The notes: generated from the sequence alone by a model not told the origin. A DNA stretch of 64,000 nucleotides from Butyricimonas faecihominis (GCF_033096445.1 NZ_AP028155.1:4593880-4657879); one strand, 5' to 3'. Shown: positions 53,788-62,864, counted from the first letter of the stretch. Numbers and translations: made by a program.

Positions 53788-55044
53788 ATGAAATTCGATA
53801 CAATCATCATCGGTGGTGGCTTATCCGGCTTAATCAGTGGAATTTATTTGTCCCAACGGGGTCAGCGATGTGTTATCATATCATCGGGACAAAGTGCTTT
53901 GCATTTTTCTTCCGGGTCATTTGATTTGTTAAATAATTTACCCGACGGGACAAGCGTCCAAAAACCATTGGATGCGATAAGCGAACTCGTCAAACAAGCT
54001 CCCACGCATCCTTATGCCAAACTAGGCGAAAACAAGTTTAAGGAATTAGCCCGACAAGCGGAAGAATTTTTAAAAAATGCAGGAATTTCTACCCAAGGGG
54101 ATCATGAAGAGAATCATTATCGAGTGACTCCAATGGGGACATTGAAACCCACATGGCTCACGCTTAAAAACTTATTGATAAGCGAAAACGAAAAATGTTT
54201 ACCAATCCAGCACCCGGGCCTTTTTAACATCACGGGATTCCTTGATTTTTACATGCGATTCATTGCGGATGAATTCCTAAAAATGGGAGCCAAATGCAGT
54301 ATTCATTCTATCAATTTCCCGGCTCTTGAAAATTTGCGCAAGAATCCGACAGAGATGCGCTCCGTTAATATTGCCCGGGTATTTGACAAGCAAGAAAATA
54401 TAAAAGAATTAGCCCGGATACTAAAAGCGGAAAGCGGAGATTGTGATTCAATTATTTTACCCGCGATCACGGGGTTGAACCGGGAAGATGTGGTAGATTA
54501 CTTGCGAAAAGAAATCAACAAGCCAATCTATCTCTTGCCAACTCTTCCTCCTTCCGTTCCGGGTATACATACACAACAAAAACTTCGTTCTGTCTTCCAG
54601 CAAAATGGAGGCGTTTTCATGCTGGGAGATAATGTTTTACGCGCAGATATAAAAGGTAACAGAATTTCACAGATTTACTCTTTCAATCATGGGGACATTC
54701 CTTTCGTTGGACAAAATTTTATTCTTGCCACAGGAAGCTATTTCAGTCAAGGATTGATTGCCAGTACAGAAAAAATATACGAACCAATTTTTGATCTCGA
54801 TGTAACATTTGCCCCGAATAGAACACAATGGTATAATAGCGATGTGTTTGATGCACAACCTTATCAATCTTTCGGGATCAAAACCGACAACATGTTCCGT
54901 TGTACCCGAGAAGGCAAAATCTTTGAGAATCTTTATGCAGCCGGGGCAATCCTTGAGGGATTCAATCCTTTGAAAGAGGGATGCGGGGCAGGGGTTTCCA
55001 TTTTGAGTGCCATGTATATAGCAGAACAGATTTTAAGTAAATAA
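53788..55044 (+). CDS. glpB: Anaerobic glycerol-3-phosphate dehydrogenase subunit B
   Basis: 418 residues, a flavoprotein: FDTIIIGGGLSGLISGIYLSQRGQRCVIIS at the start, SSGSFDLLNNLPDG, FILATGSYFSQGLIA and the FAD-binding end AAGAILEGFNPLKEGCGAGVSILSAMYIAEQIL. It passes electrons from GlpA toward GlpC. It is 1 bp after glpA and 7 bp before glpC. Confidence 0.93.
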   Translation: MKFDTIIIGGGLSGLISGIYLSQRGQRCVIISSGQSALHFSSGSFDLLNNLPDGTSVQKPLDAISELVKQAPTHPYAKLGENKFKELARQAEEFLKNAGISTQGDHEENHYRVTPMGTLKPTWLTLKNLLISENEKCLPIQHPGLFNITGFLDFYMRFIADEFLKMGAKCSIHSINFPALENLRKNPTEMRSVNIARVFDKQENIKELARILKAESGDCDSIILPAITGLNREDVVDYLRKEINKPIYLLPTLPPSVPGIHTQQKLRSVFQQNGGVFMLGDNVLRADIKGNRISQIYSFNHGDIPFVGQNFILATGSYFSQGLIASTEKIYEPIFDLDVTFAPNRTQWYNSDVFDAQPYQSFGIKTDNMFRCTREGKIFENLYAAGAILEGFNPLKEGCGAGVSILSAMYIAEQILSK

Positions 55045-55051
55045 AGAAGCC

Positions 55052-56269
55052 ATGAATCTCCAACAACATAATATCAGCGACAACAATTTTGAACAATGTA
55101 TCAAATGTACGATCTGTACCGTTTATTGTCCTGTAGCAGCAGTAAATCCCAATTATCCGGGTCCCAAACAAGCAGGCCCCGATGGAGAACGCCTACGGTT
55201 GAAAAAATTCAACTTCTATGATGAATCCTTGAAATATTGTATTAACTGTAAAAGATGTGAAGTTGCTTGTCCTTCGAACGTGAAAATCGGAGACATTATC
55301 CAAGCAGCTCGAATTAAATATAGCAAAAAACAACCGAAACTCCGAGACTATATTCTAGCCAATACAGATCTTGTCGGAACGTTATCCACTCCGTTTGCCC
55401 CGATCGTGAATACAACTTTGGGCCTAAAGCCGGTGAAGGCAATTTTGGATGGGGTTATGAAAATCGACCATCGACGCACGTTCCCCAAATACGCTTTCGG
55501 CACTTTCGAAAGTTGGTATAAAAAAGTCGCAGAGAAACAAGCCGCCTATCCAAGCCAAGTAAGCTATTTCCATGGGTGTTACGTGAATTACAACAATCCT
55601 CAGCTGGGAAAAGATTTAATTAAGGTCATGAATGCTTTTAGCATCGGGGTGCAACTTTTAGAAAAAGAAAAGTGCTGTGGGGTCGCCTTGATTTCCAACG
55701 GATTGATCAAACAAGCGCAAAAACAGGCTCGTACGAATATAAATTCGATTCGAAAGTCCGTGTTGGAGAAAAAAATGCCCGTGATAGCAACGTCTTCAAC
55801 CTGCACGTTTACGATTCGAGACGAGTATCCTCACTTGTTGGATATTGATAACGCTGATGTTCGTGAAGACGTGGAGTTGGCTACCCGGTATATCTATCGT
55901 TTATTAAGCCAAAAGAAAACAAAATTGAATTTCAAAACAGGGCAGAAAATCAAGGTCGCCTACCACACGCCCTGCCACATGGAAAAACTGGGATGGGCTT
56001 ACTATTCTATCGAGTTGTTGAAATTAATCCCGAATATCGAATTAACCATATTAGATTCGCAATGTTGCGGTATTGCGGGAACCTACGGTTTCAAAAAAGA
56101 GAATTATAAAACCTCTCAAGACATAGGAGAACCTTTATTCAAGCAAATAGAAGCGCTTGACATTGATTACGTGGTTACCGATTGCGAAACATGCAAATGG
56201 CAAATCGAAATGTCCACCTCTAAACGTTGTGAACATCCTATATCAATATTAGCCAATGCATTAGAGTGA
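55052..56269 (+). CDS. glpC: Anaerobic glycerol-3-phosphate dehydrogenase subunit C
   Basis: 405 residues. Two ferredoxin-type [4Fe-4S] motifs: CIKCTICTVYCPVAAV (about 13-26) and CINCKRCEVACPSN (about 66-78). Two CCG cysteine-rich domains follow: YFHGCYVNY ... EKCCGVA and HTPCHMEK ... DSQCCGIAGTYG. It anchors the complex to the membrane surface and hands electrons to menaquinone. The last codons form the 5' arm of the operon terminator. Confidence 0.94.
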   Translation: MNLQQHNISDNNFEQCIKCTICTVYCPVAAVNPNYPGPKQAGPDGERLRLKKFNFYDESLKYCINCKRCEVACPSNVKIGDIIQAARIKYSKKQPKLRDYILANTDLVGTLSTPFAPIVNTTLGLKPVKAILDGVMKIDHRRTFPKYAFGTFESWYKKVAEKQAAYPSQVSYFHGCYVNYNNPQLGKDLIKVMNAFSIGVQLLEKEKCCGVALISNGLIKQAQKQARTNINSIRKSVLEKKMPVIATSSTCTFTIRDEYPHLLDIDNADVREDVELATRYIYRLLSQKKTKLNFKTGQKIKVAYHTPCHMEKLGWAYYSIELLKLIPNIELTILDSQCCGIAGTYGFKKENYKTSQDIGEPLFKQIEALDIDYVVTDCETCKWQIEMSTSKRCEHPISILANALE

Positions 56270-56300
56270 TTTTAATTCCATCACTCTAATGCATTTTTTG
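56255..56300 (+). terminator. Terminator of glpABC, built over the glpC stop codon
   Basis: AATGCATTAGAGTGAT (56,255-56,270) and ATCACTCTAATGCATT (56,280-56,295), a perfect 16-bp stem, then TTTTG. The TGA stop of glpC lies inside the 5' arm. Confidence 0.88.
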
Positions 56301-56363
56301 ATTATATATCGAAAATCAATGTGTTAAAATCAAAATTCAAACGATTTTTTTTCGAAAAACATT

Positions 56364-56393
56364 TTGTTTTAAAATTCAATTCTCATACATTTG
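56364..56393 (+). promoter_or_regulatory. Promoter of the glpT2 operon
   Basis: TTG (56,364-56,366) preceded by TT, exactly 19 bp, then TACATTTG (56,386-56,393). Start near 56,400. It lies in the unique 7.1-kb interior, outside the glpT repeat. Confidence 0.78.
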
Positions 56394-56399
56394 TTGCAT

Positions 56400-56616
56400 A
56401 ATGAAACAATGCGATTGCGAAAAAGAAAGCAATCGATTTCGATTTCATTCGAGGAAGGAAGAAGTGCGGCGTCCATTAAAAGAATGATAATTATGAATCG
56501 GCAAAGAAACACGATACAAGAATGTATTTTGGGGGGAGGGTAGAACAAGTCCGTAGAGCCAAAAAAACGTGGAAGTGTGTTTATAACAAAATATTTTTAC
56601 AATAAAATCTAATAAC
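56400..56616 (+). promoter_or_regulatory. Long 5' leader of glpT2
   Basis: About 217 nt from predicted start to ATG. It includes a perfect 7-bp hairpin CGATTGC/GCAATCG (56,412-56,435) and the word TTTCATTCGA (56,443-56,452), shared with the region upstream of glpA. A 19-codon frame (ATG at about 56,484) is possible but unconvincing. Confidence 0.45.
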
Positions 56617-58020
56617 ATGTGGAATTTTTTAAAACCAGCACCTCACAAGGATTTATTACCGGAAGGTAAGATCGACTCGACTTACAAGAGCCTGCGTTGG
56701 CAGGTCTTCGTCGGCATCTTCATCGGTTACGCCGGCTATTACATCGTGCGGAAGAACTTCTCGATGGCGATGCCGTTTCTAACAGACCCCGCCGGACCTT
56801 ACGGGTTCGACAAGGGATCGCTGAGTATCGTGTTGTCGTTGAACGCGGTGGCCTACGCCCTGTCGAAGTTCTTGATGGGGAGCGTTTCGGATCGTAGCAA
56901 CGCCCGCGTGTTCCTTCCTCTAGGATTGGCACTGGCGGCCCTGTCCATGATGTTCATGGCCGTGCCGATCGAGCTGTTCGGGGCAAGCACGACCTCCATC
57001 GTGATCATGGCGGTGTTGAACTTCCTAGTCGGGTGGTTTAACGGGATGGGATGGCCTCCCTGCGGCCGCGTGATGACTCACTGGTTCTCCGTGAAGGAGC
57101 GCGGGACGAAAATGTCTATCTGGAATTGCGCCCATAACGTGGGTGGCGCTCTCGTGGGCCCGATGGCCGTGTACGGCGCCATGTGGTTCGGGTCGTGGTT
57201 CTACGGGGTGGACAGTTCAAAGTACTTTATCATTGGTACCTATATTTTCCCGGCGGCGGTGGCCCTGTTCGTGGCCCTGCTGGCGTACGTGTTGATTCGT
57301 GACACCCCGCAGTCCTGCGGGTTACCGACGATAGAGAAATGGCGGAACGATTACCCCAAGAATTACAGCGAGAAACAGGAAGAGGTCCTCACCACGAGAG
57401 AGATTTTCTTCAAGTACGTGCTGAATAACAAGATGTTGTGGTTTATCGCCATCGCTAACGCCTTCGTTTACATGGTTCGTTACGGTTGTCTGGACTGGGC
57501 CCCGACCTACTTGAAGGAGGCGCAAGGGTATGATATTAAAGAGGCCGGCTGGGCTTATTTCGCTTACGAGTTCGCGGCTATCCCCGGGACCCTCGTTTGC
57601 GGGTGGTTGAGTGACGTGGTGTTCAAGGGACGCCGCGCTATCACGACGATCATATTCATGGCCTTGGTGGCTTTGTTTATCTTCCTTTACTGGCAATTCT
57701 CGGATAACTACATGATTGTCACGCTATCCTTGATCGCCATCGGTTTCTTCATCTACGGCCCGGTGATGCTTATCGGGGTGCAGGCTCTTGACCTCGCTCC
57801 CAAGAACGCGGCCGGGACATCGGCCGGGTTGACCGGGTTCTTCGGGTACTTCTTCGGGACGGCTATCCTGGCGAACGTGGTGATGGGATACGTGGCGGAA
57901 AGTTCGTTCGGGTGGGACGGGACGTTCGTGCTGTTGCTTATCGCTTGTGCCTTGTCGATCGTTTTCGTCGGCTTTACTTACAAGGAGGAACAATACCTTG
58001 TGCAAAATAGAAAATAATGA
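56594..58020 (+). repeat. 1,427-bp inverted repeat, copy 2 (contains glpT)
   Basis: Reverse complement of 48,066-49,492; see copy 1. The flanks differ at both ends (ATA before the repeat against TGG at copy 1; TGCC after it against ATACC). Confidence 0.92.
56617..58017 (+). CDS. glpT: Glycerol-3-phosphate transporter, copy 2
   Basis: 466 residues, identical over the full length to the protein from 48,069-49,469, with the same unusual high-G+C codon choice. Start at MWNFLKPAPHK. It belongs to the major facilitator organophosphate antiporters (RKNFSMAMPF, NGMGWPPCGRVMTHW). This copy heads the plus-strand operon with a secreted HAD phosphatase, a second porin and a secreted propeller protein, and has a consensus promoter and long leader. 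Confidence 0.94.
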   Translation: MWNFLKPAPHKDLLPEGKIDSTYKSLRWQVFVGIFIGYAGYYIVRKNFSMAMPFLTDPAGPYGFDKGSLSIVLSLNAVAYALSKFLMGSVSDRSNARVFLPLGLALAALSMMFMAVPIELFGASTTSIVIMAVLNFLVGWFNGMGWPPCGRVMTHWFSVKERGTKMSIWNCAHNVGGALVGPMAVYGAMWFGSWFYGVDSSKYFIIGTYIFPAAVALFVALLAYVLIRDTPQSCGLPTIEKWRNDYPKNYSEKQEEVLTTREIFFKYVLNNKMLWFIAIANAFVYMVRYGCLDWAPTYLKEAQGYDIKEAGWAYFAYEFAAIPGTLVCGWLSDVVFKGRRAITTIIFMALVALFIFLYWQFSDNYMIVTLSLIAIGFFIYGPVMLIGVQALDLAPKNAAGTSAGLTGFFGYFFGTAILANVVMGYVAESSFGWDGTFVLLLIACALSIVFVGFTYKEEQYLVQNRK

Positions 58021-58077
58021 TGCCTTATTGAGGTGAAGAAATAGAATTATTCTGATCAACAATAAAAAATAAATTGT

Positions 58078-59019
58078 ATGAATACAAAACATTTGACGAA
58101 AGGAATAGTGGTTATATTGTTGCTATTCATTACGTCCTCGATTTACGCGCAGACTTACCGGGAGATCAAAGGGTGGTCAAAGGAAATTAATGAGAGAATT
58201 GAAACATTCTTGAATACGACTTTAACCATGAATATTCGTAAAGTAGCGGTATTCGACGGGGATGGAACTGTGATCGGGCAAGCACCACACTATTTGGCGG
58301 ATGAAGCTTTATATCGTTATGCCGATAAATATTATAAGGGCAAAAATGATAAGGTTTCCAAGGAAAAAATGGCTATTTTGAATCGGATGGTAAAAGACGG
58401 TAATAACGTGGGGAAGGTTTATGTCGAAGATCGTGCCCACTTTTTGGCGGGAATGACTCCGGAAGAAGTGGCAAAGTTGGGGTATGATTGCTATGTGGAG
58501 TCATATCAAGGAAAGTTTTACCCGGAAATGAAACAGCTTATAGCTAATTTGAAAGAGTATGGATTTGAGGTTTGGATATTGACAGCTTCTCCCGAGTTTT
58601 TATATCAAAAATTTTTATCAGAGGAATTGGGAATCCCCGAAGTAAATATTCTCGGGATGAAGTCTGTCGTGGTAGATGGGGTGTTGACAAATGAGATCGT
58701 GTTACCGATTCCGCAAGATGATGGGAAAGCGAATGTTATCCCGACTTTCATTAAAACTCGTCCACTTGTAGTGGGGGGAAATAGCCGGGGAGACATGGAT
58801 ATGCTAAACCAGTCTTGTGGTTTGAAGATTGTGGTGAACCCGGATGATAAAACTGTCCGGGGGCCGGAAGACGGTCCGATGCATGGTCTAACGGTGAAAG
58901 GGTACTGGGAAAAAGAAGGAGCCGTTATTGTTCGGTGCAATGATGTACGAGATCCGAAAGTGCGTTTCCATACTTCAGAGTGGGGAATCAGAGAAAATGT
59001 GATTAATCCTAAAGAATAA
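58078..59019 (+). CDS. Secreted HAD-superfamily phosphatase
   Basis: 313 residues with a signal peptide (GIVVILLLFITSSIYAQ). HAD motif I is VFDGDGTV (Asp nucleophile and Asp+2), motif II is ILTASPEF, the Lys motif is in DDGKANVI and motif III/IV is GGNSRGDMDML. The cap is helical and of the phosphoserine-phosphatase-like type. Being in an operon with a glycerol-3-phosphate transporter and porin suggests it removes phosphate from a phosphorylated compound (G3P, phosphocholine-like) in the periplasm; inference only. It begins 60 bp after glpT2. Confidence 0.82.
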   Translation: MNTKHLTKGIVVILLLFITSSIYAQTYREIKGWSKEINERIETFLNTTLTMNIRKVAVFDGDGTVIGQAPHYLADEALYRYADKYYKGKNDKVSKEKMAILNRMVKDGNNVGKVYVEDRAHFLAGMTPEEVAKLGYDCYVESYQGKFYPEMKQLIANLKEYGFEVWILTASPEFLYQKFLSEELGIPEVNILGMKSVVVDGVLTNEIVLPIPQDDGKANVIPTFIKTRPLVVGGNSRGDMDMLNQSCGLKIVVNPDDKTVRGPEDGPMHGLTVKGYWEKEGAVIVRCNDVRDPKVRFHTSEWGIRENVINPKE

Positions 59020-59070
59020 TTCTGTGAAGAATTATCCCGCATAGTTACAATAAACTTAATTTATGTTATT

Positions 59071-60237
59071 ATGAAAAAAAACTATTTATTAAATGTATTG
59101 GTGTTATGTTGTGCCCTTTTTGTATGTACAATTGCCCGGGCCGAGTCTGATAAAGACGAACCTTCTAACACGAAAAGCGAGGTCGCACAAGCCAATAACG
59201 ACGACCTTACAAAACAAGTAAATAAACTTCTTTCGATATTGCCTAAATTCTCTGGTTATATTCAAACCGGTTATAACTGGGGGGACAAGAATGGGGATAA
59301 CAGATCATCATTCCAATTGAAACGTATGCGTTTGATCATTGATAAAAAAGTTTCAAAAACCTTTGATTTCCGTGCCCAGTTGGAGTGTTTCTCCGGATCG
59401 GTTGATAACTCTGCCTACAAGAAAAAAGTGATCACGGTAATGGACGCTTTTGTTAATGCTCATATCACTGATGCTTTGCATTTCCGTGCAGGTCAATATT
59501 ATTTGCCGCTTGGTTTCGAGAATTATGATATTTCTCCGTCTACTTTAGAGACCGTGGATTTCTCGAACATCTGTTACCGTATGGTGTGTCGTAATGCGAT
59601 CTCTTCTGCAGATCTTATTGATTATGGTCGTGATCTTGGAGTGATGGCTTATGGAGACCTTTTCAAAAGCAAAGATCAAAAATTTAGCTATCTGAGTTAT
59701 CAGTTATCATTGACGAACGGTTATCTCCCGACATTGAACGATGACAATAAATCGAAAGATCTTGTGGGTCGTATTACAATCCGTCCGGTAGAGAAATTGC
59801 GTATCATCGGTTGTTACAATTGGGGAGAATATAAAGGTTTGAACGAAAATGGAGATGCGAAGGATTATCTTCCGATGAATCGTTTTATCACCGGTGCTTG
59901 GTATTATGATCCGAATGGTCTTGATGTTCGTGCAGAATACGGCCATATTCAAAGTGATGATGCTAACGTGAAGGAAGATGGTTTTTATGTGCTTGCAGCG
60001 TATAAGATTGGTAAGTTCTTACCGGTTGTACGTTATGATATGTACCGTGACAAAGCAGCCAAGACTTCTGCAAACAACAAGGATAACTTCCTTTTAGGTT
60101 GTACCTATGAAATAATCAAGGATGTTAAGTTCCAGGTAAATTATACCATTTCGGCTTATCCTGACAAGGTAAAAGATGCTGGAACAAGAACTGGTACGGG
60201 TAATAGCTTGCAAATCATGTGTCTTCTTAAATTCTAA
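59071..60237 (+). CDS. OprO/OprP-like porin, second copy type
   Basis: 388 residues with a signal peptide (NVLVLCCALFVCTIARAES). A short coiled segment (DDLTKQVNKLLSILPKF) precedes the barrel: GYIQTGYNWGDKNGD, FQLKRMRLIIDKKVSKTFDFRAQLECF, HFRAGQYYLPLGFENYDISPST, LGVMAYGDLF, and ends with LQIMCLLKF (terminal Phe). These are standard phosphate-selective porin O/P features. It differs from the 45,142-46,491 porin in sequence but fills the same place in a mirror-image operon. Confidence 0.85.
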   Translation: MKKNYLLNVLVLCCALFVCTIARAESDKDEPSNTKSEVAQANNDDLTKQVNKLLSILPKFSGYIQTGYNWGDKNGDNRSSFQLKRMRLIIDKKVSKTFDFRAQLECFSGSVDNSAYKKKVITVMDAFVNAHITDALHFRAGQYYLPLGFENYDISPSTLETVDFSNICYRMVCRNAISSADLIDYGRDLGVMAYGDLFKSKDQKFSYLSYQLSLTNGYLPTLNDDNKSKDLVGRITIRPVEKLRIIGCYNWGEYKGLNENGDAKDYLPMNRFITGAWYYDPNGLDVRAEYGHIQSDDANVKEDGFYVLAAYKIGKFLPVVRYDMYRDKAAKTSANNKDNFLLGCTYEIIKDVKFQVNYTISAYPDKVKDAGTRTGTGNSLQIMCLLKF

Positions 60238-60278
60238 TAATACTTAATCTTTTTACCAACAAATTAAATTATTGGATT

Positions 60279-61247
60279 ATGAATAAATTATTTTTCGCTC
60301 TGGCATTACTTTTTGTAGGAATGTCTGCAAATGCCCAACATCTGGGAACTGAGTATCGATTGAAAAGAGTTATTCCCGTGGCAGGACGTCAAGGAATTGC
60401 TATCGACAGTAACTATTATTATGTTTCCGACACCAAAGTTCTTTATAAGTATGATAAGCAAGGTAATCTTGTCATGAAGAACGATCAACCGTTCCAGAAT
60501 CCTAAAATTGCTAACCACTTTGGGGATATTGACGTGTACAATGGAGAGATCTATTGCGGTATCGAGAAATTCGAATACGGACGTGGTTACAATATTGCCG
60601 TGTCAATTTATGACGCAGAGACTTTAAAATGGAAACGTGATCTTCCTTGGTCTCCTGAATCAGGACAGGTAGAGGTGTCTGGGCTTGCTGTTGATCGTGA
60701 GAAAAATATGGTTTGGATGTCTGACTGGGTGGATAGTCGTTACGTGTATTGCTATAGTCTTGAAACAGGACAATACTACACGAAAATGCAATGTCGTCCG
60801 ACTCCCTACTGGTGCCAAGGAATCTTTATCGCTGACGGGAAAATGCTTTTCACTTCAGATGATGGAGAATCTTTATATAATATTCCAGATAATATTTATG
60901 TTGCTGACATTACGGAAGTGCATTTCACCGGTTTGCAGGAAGGAACTGAAGTGGTTAAAGATACTCCGTTCAGTGTGAAACTTGACAAAAACGGAAAGCC
61001 TGTAATGCGTAAAGGTAAAATTGCTGCAGGGGCAAAAGCCGGAAGAGTTGAGTTGTTTCGTGAGATGAGTGATTTCCGTCGTTCTGGAGAGATTGAAGGT
61101 CTTTCAATTGACCCGGTAAATGATGATTTGGTTGTTTTAAATAATCGTGGTACATTAATCGTTCTTGGTATGTCACAAGGTCCGTTCAAGGAAGAAGGGT
61201 ATACCGGAGAAATTCATGAACTTTATATCTACGAGAAAGTAAAATAA
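60279..61247 (+). CDS. Secreted beta-propeller-like protein
   Basis: 322 residues with a signal peptide (FFALALLFVGMSANAQ). The mature part has repeated blades: GIAIDSNYYYVSDTKVLYKYDKQGNL, GDIDVYNGEIYCGIEKF, VSGLAVDREKNMVWMSDWVDSRYVYCYSL, GIFIADGKMLFTSDDG, EGLSIDPVNDDLVVLNNRGTLIVLG. This is a five- or six-bladed propeller of unknown ligand, perhaps phytase-like or a surface binding protein. It is the last gene of the glpT2 operon, 41 bp after the porin, and a strong terminator follows. Confidence 0.7.
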   Translation: MNKLFFALALLFVGMSANAQHLGTEYRLKRVIPVAGRQGIAIDSNYYYVSDTKVLYKYDKQGNLVMKNDQPFQNPKIANHFGDIDVYNGEIYCGIEKFEYGRGYNIAVSIYDAETLKWKRDLPWSPESGQVEVSGLAVDREKNMVWMSDWVDSRYVYCYSLETGQYYTKMQCRPTPYWCQGIFIADGKMLFTSDDGESLYNIPDNIYVADITEVHFTGLQEGTEVVKDTPFSVKLDKNGKPVMRKGKIAAGAKAGRVELFREMSDFRRSGEIEGLSIDPVNDDLVVLNNRGTLIVLGMSQGPFKEEGYTGEIHELYIYEKVK

Positions 61248-61277
61248 TTCTTAGCGAAGGAATCTGAGTTAGAAATA

Positions 61278-61324
61278 GACGATCCCCGAAGGTTTTATAA
61301 AAAACTCTGGGGATCGTCCTTTTT
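61278..61324 (+). terminator. Terminator of the glpT2 operon
   Basis: GACGATCCCC (61,278-61,287) and GGGGATCGTC (61,309-61,318), followed by CTTTTTT. Confidence 0.88.
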
Positions 61325-61468
61325 TATGTTCGACTTTAGAAATCACGAGTAGTTATTTGATCTTACATTGAATTACAATGTCCTGTATGATAAGGATTTG
61401 TTTAGTGTAACTATCTGAATGATAGTATAATAAAACAAAAAAGCAGCCAATTTATTGACTGCCACCTT

Positions 61469-61514
61469 TGAGCTGTTAATGGGATTTGAACCCATGACCT
61501 CTTCCTTACCAAGG
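61469..61514 (-). other. attL: 3' half of a tRNA-Thr(GGT) gene
   Basis: On the minus strand the 46 bp read as the 3' half of a tRNA. Anticodon loop TTGGTAA (anticodon GGT, Thr), 3' anticodon strand GGAAG, variable AGGTC, T arm ATGGG-TTCAAAT-CCCAT, acceptor strand TAACAGC, discriminator T. The bases before it (TTTGACC) do not pair with GGAAG, and no D arm or 5' acceptor strand is present, so this is not a working tRNA. An integrase gene follows. The orientation means the displaced original 3' half stays on the host side here, and the intact tRNA should be at the other end of the element. Confidence 0.85.
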
Positions 61515-61643
61515 TCAAAGATTAAAGAAATAAATCTGTTTACTTTGCTGATAATTAGGATATTATAAGGGTGTTTGATTGAGATGATTTTGTTTGACAA
61601 ACATTTGTTCAACACATTGAATTTATATCAATATTATATTGGT

Positions 61644-62864
61644 ATGAGTATTAGTATTAGTGTTATTTGTAGGAAAAATAGAGTTTCAGTAAAGAATAAA
61701 GTGACACCTTGTATAAGAATGATTCAAGATAGGAAAGCAAGTTATGTTTCAATAGGCTTTGCCTTGAATGTTGAGTATTGGGATTTTGAAAATCAAAAAT
61801 TATCAGATAATTGTCCTGTAAAAGAACATTATCAACAATTGATAGATGAAAAATTGAAAGAGTTTAATAAGAAAATCATTTATTTGGAGGCTTTGGGGTA
61901 TGAAGTGACAATGGATAATCTATTGGGTAGGGAAGGCAAAAACCATAATACAGTTTTTGTGTACTTCAGAAAAATAATTGATCAATTGAAGGAAAAGGGG
62001 ACTATCAGAACTGCAGGAAAATATGAAAGTTGTTTGCAATCTTTAATTGCTTTCAAATCTTTGGATATTTCTTTCTTGGAGATCAATCTTCAATTCTTGA
62101 ATGAATTTGAGATATTTCTTAGGAAGAAGGGTAATGTAAGTAACACCATTGCCACTAAATTTAGTGTGTTGAAGGCTGTTTATAATAAAGCAATAGAAGA
62201 TAAAATTTTTATTTGTAGAGAAAATCCATTTAAGAAATTTAAGGTTGGAAGATTGTGGACACCAACAAGAAAAAGAGCTATTAGTAAGGATGAAGTATTG
62301 AAAATTGTAAATCTTGATCTTTCTTTAAAAGGAGGTAATATCTCTCCTTATTTGGAATTTGCTAGAGATATATTTTTGTTTTCATATTATACAGCAGGTA
62401 TTAATTTCAAGGATATTGCTAATTTGAAATATTCTAATATAATGGATATGAGATTGTATTATAAGAGAAACAAGACAGGAAAAGAATTAACTTTTCACCT
62501 TCTCCCTAATGCTATGGATATAATTGATAAGTATAAGAAAATTGATGCATCTTGTGATGATTACATCTTTCCTATATTAGATAGAAAGATTCATGTAACA
62601 GCACAGCAGAAATTTAATAGAGAACAAAAAGTATTGGGACATATAAATACACAATTAGAAGTAATTAGAAAGAAAATAGGTTTGAATTTTCCATTAACTA
62701 CTTATGTAGCTAGGCATACTTATGCTACTGTTTTAAAAAGATCTGGAGTAAATATTGGTATAATTTCAGAATCCTTAGGACATTCTGATCTGAAAACAAC
62801 ACAAATTTATCTGGATAGCTTTGAAAATTCAGAAATTGATGCAGCAATGAAAAATTTGCTTTGA
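61644..62864 (+). CDS. int: Tyrosine integrase of the tRNA-Thr element
   Basis: 406 residues from ATG at 61,644 (MSISISVICRKNRV); the upstream extension is rejected because it is AT-rich leader. N-terminal arm-type domain (SISVICRKNRVSVKNKVTPCIRM), SAM-like core-binding domain (about 105-205) and catalytic domain. Motifs: FSYYTAGINFKDIANLKYSNI (Asn at the usual Arg), YVARHTYATVLKRSG, LGHSDLKTTQIYLDSF (nucleophile Tyr). All Arg codons are AGA/AGG and no NCG codon appears; C-G junctions between codons are also avoided. It sits next to the att site, as integrases of tRNA-inserted elements do. Confidence 0.9.
   Translation: MSISISVICRKNRVSVKNKVTPCIRMIQDRKASYVSIGFALNVEYWDFENQKLSDNCPVKEHYQQLIDEKLKEFNKKIIYLEALGYEVTMDNLLGREGKNHNTVFVYFRKIIDQLKEKGTIRTAGKYESCLQSLIAFKSLDISFLEINLQFLNEFEIFLRKKGNVSNTIATKFSVLKAVYNKAIEDKIFICRENPFKKFKVGRLWTPTRKRAISKDEVLKIVNLDLSLKGGNISPYLEFARDIFLFSYYTAGINFKDIANLKYSNIMDMRLYYKRNKTGKELTFHLLPNAMDIIDKYKKIDASCDDYIFPILDRKIHVTAQQKFNREQKVLGHINTQLEVIRKKIGLNFPLTTYVARHTYATVLKRSGVNIGIISESLGHSDLKTTQIYLDSFENSEIDAAMKNLL

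Noticed and set aside
49493-56593. The recombinase-glpABC interior as a complete integrated mobile element
   Set aside because: I found no direct repeats or att pair at its borders; the borders are the glpT copies themselves.
61469-61514. A functional tRNA gene
   Set aside because: Only the 3' half is present; the 5' anticodon strand does not pair and the D arm is missing.
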